NCBI GenBank assembly: GCA_964402685.1
Contig: CAYODE010000004.1
Span: forward strand, 3,462-67,461
DNA length: 64,000 nucleotides
DNA from: Aestuariivita sp964402685
GTDB taxonomy: Bacteria > Pseudomonadota > Alphaproteobacteria > Rhodobacterales > Rhodobacteraceae
Direction of reading: 5' to 3'
Notes under the pieces: model-generated
Databases searched by the model: none
Told to the model about the DNA's origin: nothing
What the model saw: only the letters and a program-made list of their open reading frames with translations
Part shown: positions 51,757 to 59,382 of the stretch, piece by piece
Position numbering within the stretch: the stretch's first letter is position 1
How the letters are laid out: every line of letters begins with the position of its first letter
Position numbers and translations under genes: made by a program

Positions 51757-52800
51757 GTGGACGGATCTCATTCAGGCCTGCGGTACCCGTGGGAAACTCC
51801 GCCGGAACGTGGTGAGGCCATCCAAGTGGCCGAGGGCGTTTTGTGGATGCGCTTGCCGCTTCCGATGAAGCTTGATCATGTCAATGTCTATGCCCTCGAC
51901 GACGGCGATGGCTGGACGGTGATCGACACCGGTTTTGCATCCAAGCTTTCGCGCGAGATCTGGGCCGCACTTATGACAGGTCCCTTGGCCGAAAAGCCGG
52001 TCAAACGGGTGATCGTCACGCATCACCACCCGGATCATGTAGGTCTTGCGGGGTGGTTCCAGTCCGAACACGGGGCGGAATTGATCACAACACGCACGGC
52101 CTGGCTTTTCTCCAGGATGCTTATGCTGGACAAGCAAGATGCGCTACCTGAAGAGACGCTGGCCTTCTATCGCAGCGGCGGCATGGATCCTGAGATCTAT
52201 GAGCAGCGCAAAGCGGATAAGCCCTTTAACTTCGCCGATGTGGTTGCCCCTATGCCGTTGGGTTACACGCGTATCAAGCAAGGTGACGTGATCCAGATGG
52301 GGGGACGCGACTGGGACGTGCATATGGGCAATGGCCACGCGCCGGAACACGCGACGTTCTGGAGTAGGGACGACAACCTGGTCATCGCGGGCGATCAAAT
52401 CCTACCGTCGATCAGCCCAAATATCGGGGTTTATTCGACCGAGCCAATGGCCGACCCGGTCAGCGATTGGATCGAAGCATGTGAGCGCTTGTCACAACTG
52501 GCGCGCCCGGACCACCTTGTTCTTGGCGGGCATAAACTGCCGTTTACGGGCCTCCCCTTCCGCATGCGGCAGTTGATAGACAACCATCACGGCGCGCTTG
52601 ATCGACTTTTGCAATCTCTCGATACCCCCAAAACGGCGGCCGACTGCTTCATGCCGATATTCAAACGCAAGATCGGCGCGTCCGAATATGGCTTGGCACT
52701 GGTCGAGGCAATTGCGCATGTCAGCCATCTGTATCAGGCTGGGCAGGTCACACGTACGCGCCGCGACGACGGGGCCTGGTTGTATCAGCAAAAGGGGTAA
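51757..52800 (+). CDS. Metallo-beta-lactamase fold hydrolase
   Basis: A GTG start at 51757 with AAAGGACG about 9 bases upstream gives 347 residues; a GTG at 51730 is possible but has no ribosome site. The metal motif is VTHHHPDHVGLAGW (HxHxDH), with further ligands in GNGHAPEHATFW and VIAGDQILP. The C-terminal helical part suggests a glyoxalase II- or thioesterase-like hydrolase. Its place after an acyl-CoA dehydrogenase fits CoA-thioester chemistry, as inference. Confidence 0.86.
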   Translation: MDGSHSGLRYPWETPPERGEAIQVAEGVLWMRLPLPMKLDHVNVYALDDGDGWTVIDTGFASKLSREIWAALMTGPLAEKPVKRVIVTHHHPDHVGLAGWFQSEHGAELITTRTAWLFSRMLMLDKQDALPEETLAFYRSGGMDPEIYEQRKADKPFNFADVVAPMPLGYTRIKQGDVIQMGGRDWDVHMGNGHAPEHATFWSRDDNLVIAGDQILPSISPNIGVYSTEPMADPVSDWIEACERLSQLARPDHLVLGGHKLPFTGLPFRMRQLIDNHHGALDRLLQSLDTPKTAADCFMPIFKRKIGASEYGLALVEAIAHVSHLYQAGQVTRTRRDDGAWLYQQKG

Positions 52801-52804
52801 CCCC

Positions 52805-53269
52805 TTGGATAACAAGATCAAGACCACTGCAGAAGCCACCGAGGAGGATATTCTTCCTCGTTTCTATGAGGTGCACACCTCGCCAGAAGAGCAAGAGGTC
52901 GTAGACCAGCTGCCCGATGGCATGACCACCTCTGTCGAGCACAAAAGTCCGGCGCGCTGGGCTTACGAACGACTGATTCTCTACATCCAGAATTTTGAAA
53001 AGCAGCTGGACAGCGAACATGAGGTGGCCATGGGCATGACCGGTGGCGAACTAGGTGTGCTACGGATCGAAGGCATGGGGTATTTCGACCCAGATATTGT
53101 CACGTTCTATGGTTCGGATGCATTAGGTGCGCGTACCCAATTGATTCAACATGTGACGCAGTTGAGTGTGATGCTGCGCGCATTGCCAAAACCTGTCGGG
53201 CAAGCCGAACCAGCGCGCATCGGATTTCGACTGGCAGCTGATTTAGAGAAAAACAGCGGAAACGGTTAA
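52805..53269 (+). CDS. Conserved protein of unknown function (possibly DUF6173)
   Basis: The 154-residue soluble protein probably starts at TTG 52805, 4 bp after the upstream stop, with GGGG as a weak ribosome site. The central stretch ARWAYERLILYIQNFEKQLD and EVAMGMTGGELGVLRIEGMG are its most conserved-looking parts. The resemblance to DUF6173 is from memory and should be tested. No catalytic motif is visible. Confidence 0.7.
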   Translation: MDNKIKTTAEATEEDILPRFYEVHTSPEEQEVVDQLPDGMTTSVEHKSPARWAYERLILYIQNFEKQLDSEHEVAMGMTGGELGVLRIEGMGYFDPDIVTFYGSDALGARTQLIQHVTQLSVMLRALPKPVGQAEPARIGFRLAADLEKNSGNG

Positions 53270-53366
53270 ACCGTCTCCCGATCTGTAGCCTGCGCCCGAT
53301 TGACGTCGTGACAGCATTTTGCTTATTCGGTAAGGAACAGCAGACACGCTGAACAGGGTAAAAACT

Positions 53367-53501
53367 ATGGCAGATCATCAGCACGGCGAGATGGATATCT
53401 CGGTACAGGAAAAAACCTTCGCAGGGTTCATGGACTGGGTGAAATGGGCAACTATCGTCATCCTGGCGATCATCATCCTGATGGCGATCTTCATCACCTG
53501 A
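53367..53501 (+). CDS. aa3-type cytochrome c oxidase subunit IV
   Basis: The 44-residue peptide is short but matches the bacterial aa3 oxidase subunit IV family: a polar N-terminus (ADHQHGEMDISVQEKTFAGF) followed by one membrane helix (WVKWATIVILAIIILMAIFI). The main oxidase subunits are not nearby, which is usual in Rhodobacteraceae. It is an accessory, non-catalytic subunit of the oxidase in the inner membrane. Confidence 0.86.
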   Translation: MADHQHGEMDISVQEKTFAGFMDWVKWATIVILAIIILMAIFIT

Positions 53502-53539
53502 CACGGGTCGTCAATTGAACGACGGTCATTGGAGGAATC

Positions 53540-54133
53540 ATGCGTTTTGTATGCTTGATTGTAACTGCGTTTATGGTTCTGGCCGGATGCGCGGGGCCAC
53601 AGACGATTGCCCCCGCCGAAGAGATTGCAGCCGTTTCTTACCGTAACGAAGGCCCCAGCGAGCTGACGCTGCTGACGATGGTCAATAACCGCTCGGATGC
53701 TGGGGCGCACACGGCGCTTGTGATCAGTGCCTCGGAACGGGTTATTTTTGATCCTGCAGGATCGTTCAAAGCCAAGGGCGTGCCAGAGCGGAACGATGTT
53801 CTTTTTGGAATTTCCCCTGCGGTCGAGCGGAGCTTTATCAGCGCACATTCTCGCAGCACCCATCGGGTTGTCGTTCAAAAGATCCAGGTCTCACCTCAGC
53901 AGGCGCAGATCGCGTATCAGCTGGCGTTGCAGTCCGGGCCCGTGCCGGGGATATATTGCGCGAACGCTACGTCACGTTTGCTGCAGCAAATCCCAGGGTT
54001 TGAGCAGATCCAGGTCACGTTCTATCCGGTCAATCTGAGTGAGCAGTTTGCGCAATTCCCCGGCGTACAGACCGAAGTTGTGCGCGAGGATGATGATCCA
54101 TCCCTTGAGGTTGCTTTAAACGCACTGAATTAA
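53540..54133 (+). CDS. Lipoprotein of unknown function
   Basis: The 197-residue protein has a lipobox (LAGC at about residues 14-17) after a short hydrophobic signal, so it should be lipid-anchored in the outer or inner membrane facing the periplasm. The mature part is mixed alpha/beta with CANATSRLLQQIPGF near residue 140. GGAGGA lies 3-8 bases upstream of the start. No family recognised. Convergent with azlD, only 4 bp between the ends. Confidence 0.75.
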   Translation: MRFVCLIVTAFMVLAGCAGPQTIAPAEEIAAVSYRNEGPSELTLLTMVNNRSDAGAHTALVISASERVIFDPAGSFKAKGVPERNDVLFGISPAVERSFISAHSRSTHRVVVQKIQVSPQQAQIAYQLALQSGPVPGIYCANATSRLLQQIPGFEQIQVTFYPVNLSEQFAQFPGVQTEVVREDDDPSLEVALNALN

Positions 54134-54137
54134 GCGT

Positions 54138-54473
54138 TTAGCCTAACAAGTAAAGCAGACCGTAGAGCGTGACTGCACCGGCGCCTATGGCTGCAAAAAC
54201 GTTGCGCGTGATGATACCCGCCGTGATCGTTGCTGCCGCAGCGGCAAGGCGGGCTGGGTCCAGTTCCCCATCTGTCGCAGCCGGCCAAAGCACGAGCGGG
54301 GCAACAAGCGCTGGCAAAATGGCTACCGCGGTGTAACGCAGATGGCGCAGCACCCATTCGGGCATAGCGCGATCACCGACAAGGCCTAGAAATACAAAAC
54401 GCAAGGCAAAGCTGCCGATGCCGAGCCCGATGATGACGACCCATGTCGTGACCGGATCAAACCCAGTGCTCAT
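54138..54473 (-). CDS. azlD: Branched-chain amino-acid exporter small subunit
   Basis: From ATG 54473 the membrane protein is 111 residues with four helices and the AzlD pattern IGLGIGSFALRFVFLGLV, RHLRYTAVAILPALVAP and AAATITAGIITRNVF. With AzlC it exports branched-chain amino acids. It overlaps azlC by ATGA. Confidence 0.87.
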   Translation of the reverse strand: MSTGFDPVTTWVVIIGLGIGSFALRFVFLGLVGDRAMPEWVLRHLRYTAVAILPALVAPLVLWPAATDGELDPARLAAAAATITAGIITRNVFAAIGAGAVTLYGLLYLLG

Positions 54474-55186
54474 GCCCACCTTCCCTGTGCCCGGAGCCAC
54501 AATTCGACACGTGCGCCAGCCATCATACCAGCGAGACCGGCGACGATAAGGCCTAGATTGAAAGGCATGCCGTTCGCGATTATGGCCACGGCGATGGCCA
54601 CGAGCGCAGCAACGACATGCGCAAGTGTGCGCATCATCGGTACGATCAAAGCCAGAAACGCAATCGGAACAGCGAAATCCAAAGCCCAGGCCTCAGGGAT
54701 CTGGTTTCCAACCAGCGCACCCACAAGGGTAAAGACATACCACATCGGGCAGACCGGTGCGACAGTGCCAAAGAAATAGGCCACCCGTTGCGGTACGGTC
54801 AGTTTGGGTTTGTCTTCGAACTCTGCAATCGAACAGGCATAGGACTGATCAACCAGGAAGTAGGCGATGAAGACGCGCTGCCATAGGGGCGCTGGCCCCA
54901 AATAGGGTGTGAGAGAGGCGGAATACATCGCCATGCGCAAGTTCACGGCGAGAGCGGATGCCAACACAATAATCGTCGGTGCATTTTCTGTCATCAACTG
55001 CAATGCAGTCAGCTGCGCCGCTCCGGCAATCACAGCGACAGAAAATATCAACGTCTCGAACACGCTCATGCCGGCTTCGGTGGCGAGCACCCCAAAGATC
55101 ATCGCAAACGGGGACACCACCAAGGTGAAAGGGGCGCCAACGCGGAACCCCTGCCAAAAGGCAGATTTCGTGGTGGTGGAGGGCAT
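54470..55186 (-). CDS. azlC: Branched-chain amino-acid exporter large subunit
   Basis: The 238-residue inner-membrane protein has the AzlC segments GFRVGAPFTLVVSPFAMIFG, AGAAQLTALQLM and RMAMYSASLTPYLG. It works with AzlD, encoded next by ATGA overlap. Divergent from fdhD with 47 bp between the starts. Confidence 0.9.
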   Translation of the reverse strand: MPSTTTKSAFWQGFRVGAPFTLVVSPFAMIFGVLATEAGMSVFETLIFSVAVIAGAAQLTALQLMTENAPTIIVLASALAVNLRMAMYSASLTPYLGPAPLWQRVFIAYFLVDQSYACSIAEFEDKPKLTVPQRVAYFFGTVAPVCPMWYVFTLVGALVGNQIPEAWALDFAVPIAFLALIVPMMRTLAHVVAALVAIAVAIIANGMPFNLGLIVAGLAGMMAGARVELWLRAQGRWA

Positions 55187-55233
55187 GAGATATCCTTAGA
55201 TTGCTCCAAGCGAATACTTGCGTTCTGGGAGGG

Positions 55234-56124
55234 ATGCAATTGGCCCAAGCCAAGGACACGACAGATTTTATCATCGCGCCGGATCCCGCTGCGCCGCGCC
55301 TCACTCGCGCCGTCGAAGGTGTTGACCAGAATGGTGCGGTCAGCTGTATCTCAGTCGTCGAAGAGCGGCCCTTGACGATCTTCCTGAATAGTCAGGAGAT
55401 CGTTACGGCTATGACCATTGGGGATTACCCTGAATATCTGGCGCTTGGTTTCCTGCTGAACCAAGGCATGTTGCAACGTGATGAGACGATCACCGGCGTA
55501 GATTACGACGAGGATTTGGAAACCGTCGTAGTACGCACTGCATCGCAAACGACCTATGAAGACAAACTGAAGAAAAAGACCCGAACCAGCGGCTGCGCCG
55601 TTGGCACTGTGTTCGGTGACATGATGGAGGGGCTAGAGGGCGTGACTTTGCCAGCCACCTCCCTGCGCACGTCTTGGCTGTATGAGTTGGCGGCCAAGAT
55701 CAATCGAACACCTTCGCTCTATCTCGAAGCAGGAGCGATCCACGGCACGGTGCTCTGTCGTCAGGATAGGCCGCTGGTCTATATGGAAGATGTTGGGCGG
55801 CATAATGCCGTCGACAAGATCGCGGGATGGATGCTGCGGAATGGCGTCGATCCATCGGATAAGGTGCTTTACACAACCGGGCGATTGACCTCTGAAATGG
55901 TGATCAAGACAGCGATGATGGGAATTCCAGCGCTGGCGTCGCGGTCCGGCTTCACAGCGTGGGGCGTGGAGATTGCTCGGGAGGTTGGGCTCACCTTGAT
56001 CGGACGCATGCGCGGTCGTCGGTTTGTGTGCCTGAGCGGGGAAGAGCGATTAATCCGCGACGTCGACCCCTCGTCCGTCGCAGAGGAAGACAAAAAACAT
56101 CGCCGGAAGAGTGCCGCAGAATGA
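55234..56124 (+). CDS. fdhD: Formate dehydrogenase accessory sulfurtransferase
   Basis: The 296-residue protein matches FdhD: ERPLTIFLNSQEIVTAMTIG, DYPEYLALGFLL, the DVGRHNAVDKIAGWML loop and TTGRLTSEMVIKTAMMGIPA. FdhD passes sulfur from a desulfurase to the Mo cofactor of formate dehydrogenase. The sulfur-carrying loop reads TSGCAVGT, keeping the first Cys of the CxxC pair known from E. coli but not the second. The ribosome site GGGAGG is only one base before ATG 55234; a TTG at 55240 would give better spacing. First gene of a four-gene Mo-cofactor operon. Confidence 0.9.
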   Translation: MQLAQAKDTTDFIIAPDPAAPRLTRAVEGVDQNGAVSCISVVEERPLTIFLNSQEIVTAMTIGDYPEYLALGFLLNQGMLQRDETITGVDYDEDLETVVVRTASQTTYEDKLKKKTRTSGCAVGTVFGDMMEGLEGVTLPATSLRTSWLYELAAKINRTPSLYLEAGAIHGTVLCRQDRPLVYMEDVGRHNAVDKIAGWMLRNGVDPSDKVLYTTGRLTSEMVIKTAMMGIPALASRSGFTAWGVEIAREVGLTLIGRMRGRRFVCLSGEERLIRDVDPSSVAEEDKKHRRKSAAE

Positions 56125-56729
56125 AAGCAACGCTTGGGGTTATTCTGGCCGGTGGCCTGTCCCGGCGCATGGGGGGCGGGGATAAAGGGTTGTTGACGCT
56201 TGGCGGGCAAACGATCCTGGCTCGCGTCATTGACCGGTTGGAACCACAGGTGGCCGGTCTAGCGATCAACGCAAATGGCGATCCGACGCGGTTTGCATCC
56301 TATCAGGCGCCGGTCATTTCCGACAGCATTGATGGTTTCGTGGGCCCCCTGGCGGGTGTTCTCGCCGGGCTTGATTGGGCAGCGGAGCAGGGTGCGGACA
56401 GTATCGTTACGGCTGCTGCCGATACGCCGTTTTTCCCAGCCGACCTTGTACCGCAGCTGCAATTGGCCGGGGAAGGTATGACGCATCCGCTGGTACTTGC
56501 CGCGACACCGGATCCGGAGAAGGGACAGATCCGTCACCCGACCTTTGGATTGTGGCCAGTCGCCTTGCGCGATGATTTGCGCGCCGCGTTGACTGAGGGT
56601 TTACGAAAAGTGGTCTTATGGACGGACCAGCATGACGGGCGAGAGGCCGTGTTCCCTGTTGGCTCTATCGATCCGTTTTTTAATGTCAATACGCCGGAAG
56701 ATCTGTCCTGCGCAGAGGAGATGCTATGA
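56121..56729 (+). CDS. mobA: Molybdenum cofactor guanylyltransferase
   Basis: From ATG 56121 (ATGA overlap with fdhD) the protein is 202 residues. The nucleotidyltransferase signature is VILAGGLSRRMGGGDKGLL, with AAADTPFFPADLV and the late DPFFNVNTPEDL. It adds GMP to the Mo cofactor, giving the MGD form used by formate dehydrogenase and other DMSO-reductase-family enzymes. Confidence 0.93.
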   Translation: MKATLGVILAGGLSRRMGGGDKGLLTLGGQTILARVIDRLEPQVAGLAINANGDPTRFASYQAPVISDSIDGFVGPLAGVLAGLDWAAEQGADSIVTAAADTPFFPADLVPQLQLAGEGMTHPLVLAATPDPEKGQIRHPTFGLWPVALRDDLRAALTEGLRKVVLWTDQHDGREAVFPVGSIDPFFNVNTPEDLSCAEEML

Positions 56730-57217
56730 GACTATATGGCGTTGTGGGATGGAAAAACGCAGGCAAGACAGGGTTGATGGAGCGCTTGGTTTCCGAGATA
56801 TCCGGTCGTGGCTTTAAGGTGTCGACCGTCAAACATGCGCATCACACCTTTGATGTAGATCACCCGGGCAAGGACAGTCACCGACACCGGGTTGCAGGTG
56901 CCACCGAGGTCCTGCTTGCCTCCCGCAATCGCTTTGCGTTGATGCACGAACTCAGGGACGAAGATGAGCCTACCTTGGAGCACCTTCTGACCAAACTGAC
57001 CCCGGTCGATCTGGTGTTGATCGAAGGATACAAGCGTGACACCCATCCAAAGGTTGAGGCGCACCGGGCTGAGACAGGCAACCCATTGATTGCACCGGAA
57101 GATCCTACAATTCGTGCCGTGGCCAGCGACACACCACTTGCATTGGATCGCCCGGTTTTCGATCTGAACGACACGGTAGCCATCGCCGATTTCATTCTTG
57201 CCGAGGTCGGCTTGTGA
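56726..57217 (+). CDS. mobB: Molybdopterin-guanine dinucleotide biosynthesis adaptor
   Basis: The 163-residue GTPase begins with VVGWKNAGKTGLMERL (P-loop GWKNAGKT) and has VKHAHHTFDVDHPGKDS and VDLVLIEGYKRDTHPKVEA, all standard for MobB. It assists MobA. Both its ends overlap neighbouring genes by ATGA or GTGA. Confidence 0.93.
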   Translation: MRLYGVVGWKNAGKTGLMERLVSEISGRGFKVSTVKHAHHTFDVDHPGKDSHRHRVAGATEVLLASRNRFALMHELRDEDEPTLEHLLTKLTPVDLVLIEGYKRDTHPKVEAHRAETGNPLIAPEDPTIRAVASDTPLALDRPVFDLNDTVAIADFILAEVGL

Positions 57218-59331
57218 CAAGGTTCGATACCATCCTGATCGCCGATTGGTCGGCGGGCAAAAGGGCTCCAGCCAAACCGTCAAAGGACGCGATTTGGTTG
57301 GGCGTGGCCCGGGATGGTGTGACAGAAGAACCCGTTTATTGCCGCAGCCGTGCTGAGGCAGAAGACTGGATGGCGTCTTTTTTTCAAGACGAAATGGCCG
57401 CTGACCGTCGGGTGCTGGCGGGGTTTGATTTTCCTTTTGGCTATCCCGCCGGAGTTGCGGCCAAGGTAACTGGATCGGATAATCCACTCGCGCTTTGGGC
57501 CTGGTTGGCAGAGCGGATCGAGGACCAGCCTGACGGCGCGAACAATCGTTATGCAGTGGCGGAAGAATTGAACGCTCTGTTCGATGGGCCGGGTCCGTTC
57601 TGGGGCAAACCTTCGGAAGACAAATGGCCCGGCATTCCCTATCGCAAGGCGGGGATCTATTATGATCAAGTCGCAGAACGTCGTGCGTGCGATCTGATCG
57701 CTGGCGCGTCGTCGTCCTGTTTTCAATTGGCGTTCCCACCGACGGTTGGCGGGCAGATTCTCATGGGTCTGCCTACCCTGTGGCGGCTTCGGCAAATTAG
57801 CGGTGTCTCTGTTTGGCCATTTGATTCTTGGGAGGATGCACCCGTTGTCTTGGCTGAAATATGGCCAGGCTTGATTGAGCCCGCTGTGAAGGTGGCCAAG
57901 ACCCAGGAAGGGGCCATAAGGGATCGCGACCAGGTTCGCTTGCTCTCGCGCGCCGTCTCTCGCCTCAACCCGACCGAACTCACCCTGATGATGACAGAGT
58001 TACCGGACGCAGCCCGCGAAGAGGCTTGGATCCTCGGGGCTGGACATAAGGATCGCTTGGTCGAATTGGCCGGGGATAATCTGGCCCCACCCCCCCTGCG
58101 CAATGATTGCTTTGCTTTGCCCGCGGGTGTCGATTGGACTCCGGTAGATGATGCGCTTGACCTCCTGAAAGCGCGTTTGACACCTGTGACAGGTGTTGAA
58201 TCGGTCGCGGTCATAGACGCCTTGGGCCGGGTGCTGGCCGAGCCTGTCTTGGCAAAACGGTCCAACCCGCCTCAGCCCAATACGGCAGTTGATGGTTACG
58301 GATTCTCAGGCGGACGACCCGAAGGAGCTCATAAGCTGCCTTTAGTCGAGGGGCGCGCCGCGGCGGGGGTGCCGTTTACGGGCAAAGTTCCCGAAGATCA
58401 TGCCATCCGGATTTTGACCGGGGCCGCTTTGCCCGATGGCGTCGATACTGTGATCCTAGAGGAAGACGTCACCACAGATGGAAAAGAGATCGCATTTCGC
58501 GGACCTTTGAAACAAGGAGCCAATACGCGCAAAGCTGGGGAGGATTTGACCGCGGGCGATCTGGCCGTTCCTCAAGGTCGGGTGTTGACCCCTGCGGATC
58601 TGGCCCTGATGTCGGCTGTTGGCATTTCCCAGGTGTCCGTGCGCGAGACATTGCGGGTTGCTGTGATCTCGACCGGGGATGAGTTGGTGGAACCTGGCGA
58701 TGCCGCCGGACCAGGCCAGATCTTTGATGCAAACCGCCCAATGCTGCTGTCGATGATGGCGCGATTTGGCTTTGACGTGATCGATATGGGCCGGGTGCCC
58801 GATGATCGTGCGGCGTTGCGCAGCACACTCGATGCGGCTGCGGATCAAGCCGACGCTATCCTCACATCCGGCGGTGCATCAGCCGGCGATGAAGATCATG
58901 TATCCGCCCTTTTGAGAGAAGCAGGCGCGATGCAGGAATGGCGGATCGCGGTCAAGCCCGGACGACCTTTGGCGTTGGGCATGTGGGATGGCACACCAGT
59001 CTTCGGGTTGCCGGGCAACCCGGTGGCGGCAATGGTCTGCACGCTGGTTTTTGCCCGCCCGGCCATGGGACTTTTGTCCGGTCAGGAATGGATCACACCC
59101 CAAGGTTTTGAACTGCCCGCGGCATTTGAAAAGCGCAAGAAACCCGGGCGGCGCGAATACCTGCGCGCGCGGGTGCGCGATGGACGGGCGGAAGTGTTCA
59201 AATCGGAAGGGTCGGGGCGTATCAGCGGGTTAAGCTGGGCGGAGGGGTTGGTCGAGATCGAAGACGGCGCTCGAGAGATCAAACCCGGGGATCTGGTTCG
59301 GTTCATCCCCTATGGAAGCTTTGGCTTATAG
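57214..59331 (+). CDS. Fusion of an unknown DUF429-like domain with molybdopterin molybdotransferase MoeA
   Basis: The 705-residue protein has two parts. Residues 1-285 are not MoeA: they start TRFDTILIADWSAGKRAPAK and have VLAGFDFPFGYPAG and SVWPFDSWEDAPV, which suggest an RNase-H-like fold as in DUF429, with conserved Asp residues. Residues about 296-705 are a complete MoeA, about 410 residues, with NPPQPNTAVDGYGFSG, VISTGDELVEPG, SGGASAGDEDHV and LPGNPVAAMV. MoeA inserts molybdate into adenylylated molybdopterin. It is last in the fdhD-mobA-mobB operon, starting by GTGA overlap at 57214. The role of the N-terminal domain is unknown. Confidence 0.87.
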   Translation: MTRFDTILIADWSAGKRAPAKPSKDAIWLGVARDGVTEEPVYCRSRAEAEDWMASFFQDEMAADRRVLAGFDFPFGYPAGVAAKVTGSDNPLALWAWLAERIEDQPDGANNRYAVAEELNALFDGPGPFWGKPSEDKWPGIPYRKAGIYYDQVAERRACDLIAGASSSCFQLAFPPTVGGQILMGLPTLWRLRQISGVSVWPFDSWEDAPVVLAEIWPGLIEPAVKVAKTQEGAIRDRDQVRLLSRAVSRLNPTELTLMMTELPDAAREEAWILGAGHKDRLVELAGDNLAPPPLRNDCFALPAGVDWTPVDDALDLLKARLTPVTGVESVAVIDALGRVLAEPVLAKRSNPPQPNTAVDGYGFSGGRPEGAHKLPLVEGRAAAGVPFTGKVPEDHAIRILTGAALPDGVDTVILEEDVTTDGKEIAFRGPLKQGANTRKAGEDLTAGDLAVPQGRVLTPADLALMSAVGISQVSVRETLRVAVISTGDELVEPGDAAGPGQIFDANRPMLLSMMARFGFDVIDMGRVPDDRAALRSTLDAAADQADAILTSGGASAGDEDHVSALLREAGAMQEWRIAVKPGRPLALGMWDGTPVFGLPGNPVAAMVCTLVFARPAMGLLSGQEWITPQGFELPAAFEKRKKPGRREYLRARVRDGRAEVFKSEGSGRISGLSWAEGLVEIEDGAREIKPGDLVRFIPYGSFGL

Positions 59332-59382
59332 GGTTAGGTTCGACCCGTCGAAACTTGCTCACATGGCGCGAGAAGGGGTTGA

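Noticed and set aside
59331..59382. A short inverted repeat (TTCGA/TCGAA) between moeA and the GH13 gene as a terminator
   Set aside because: Only five to six base pairs and no U tract.
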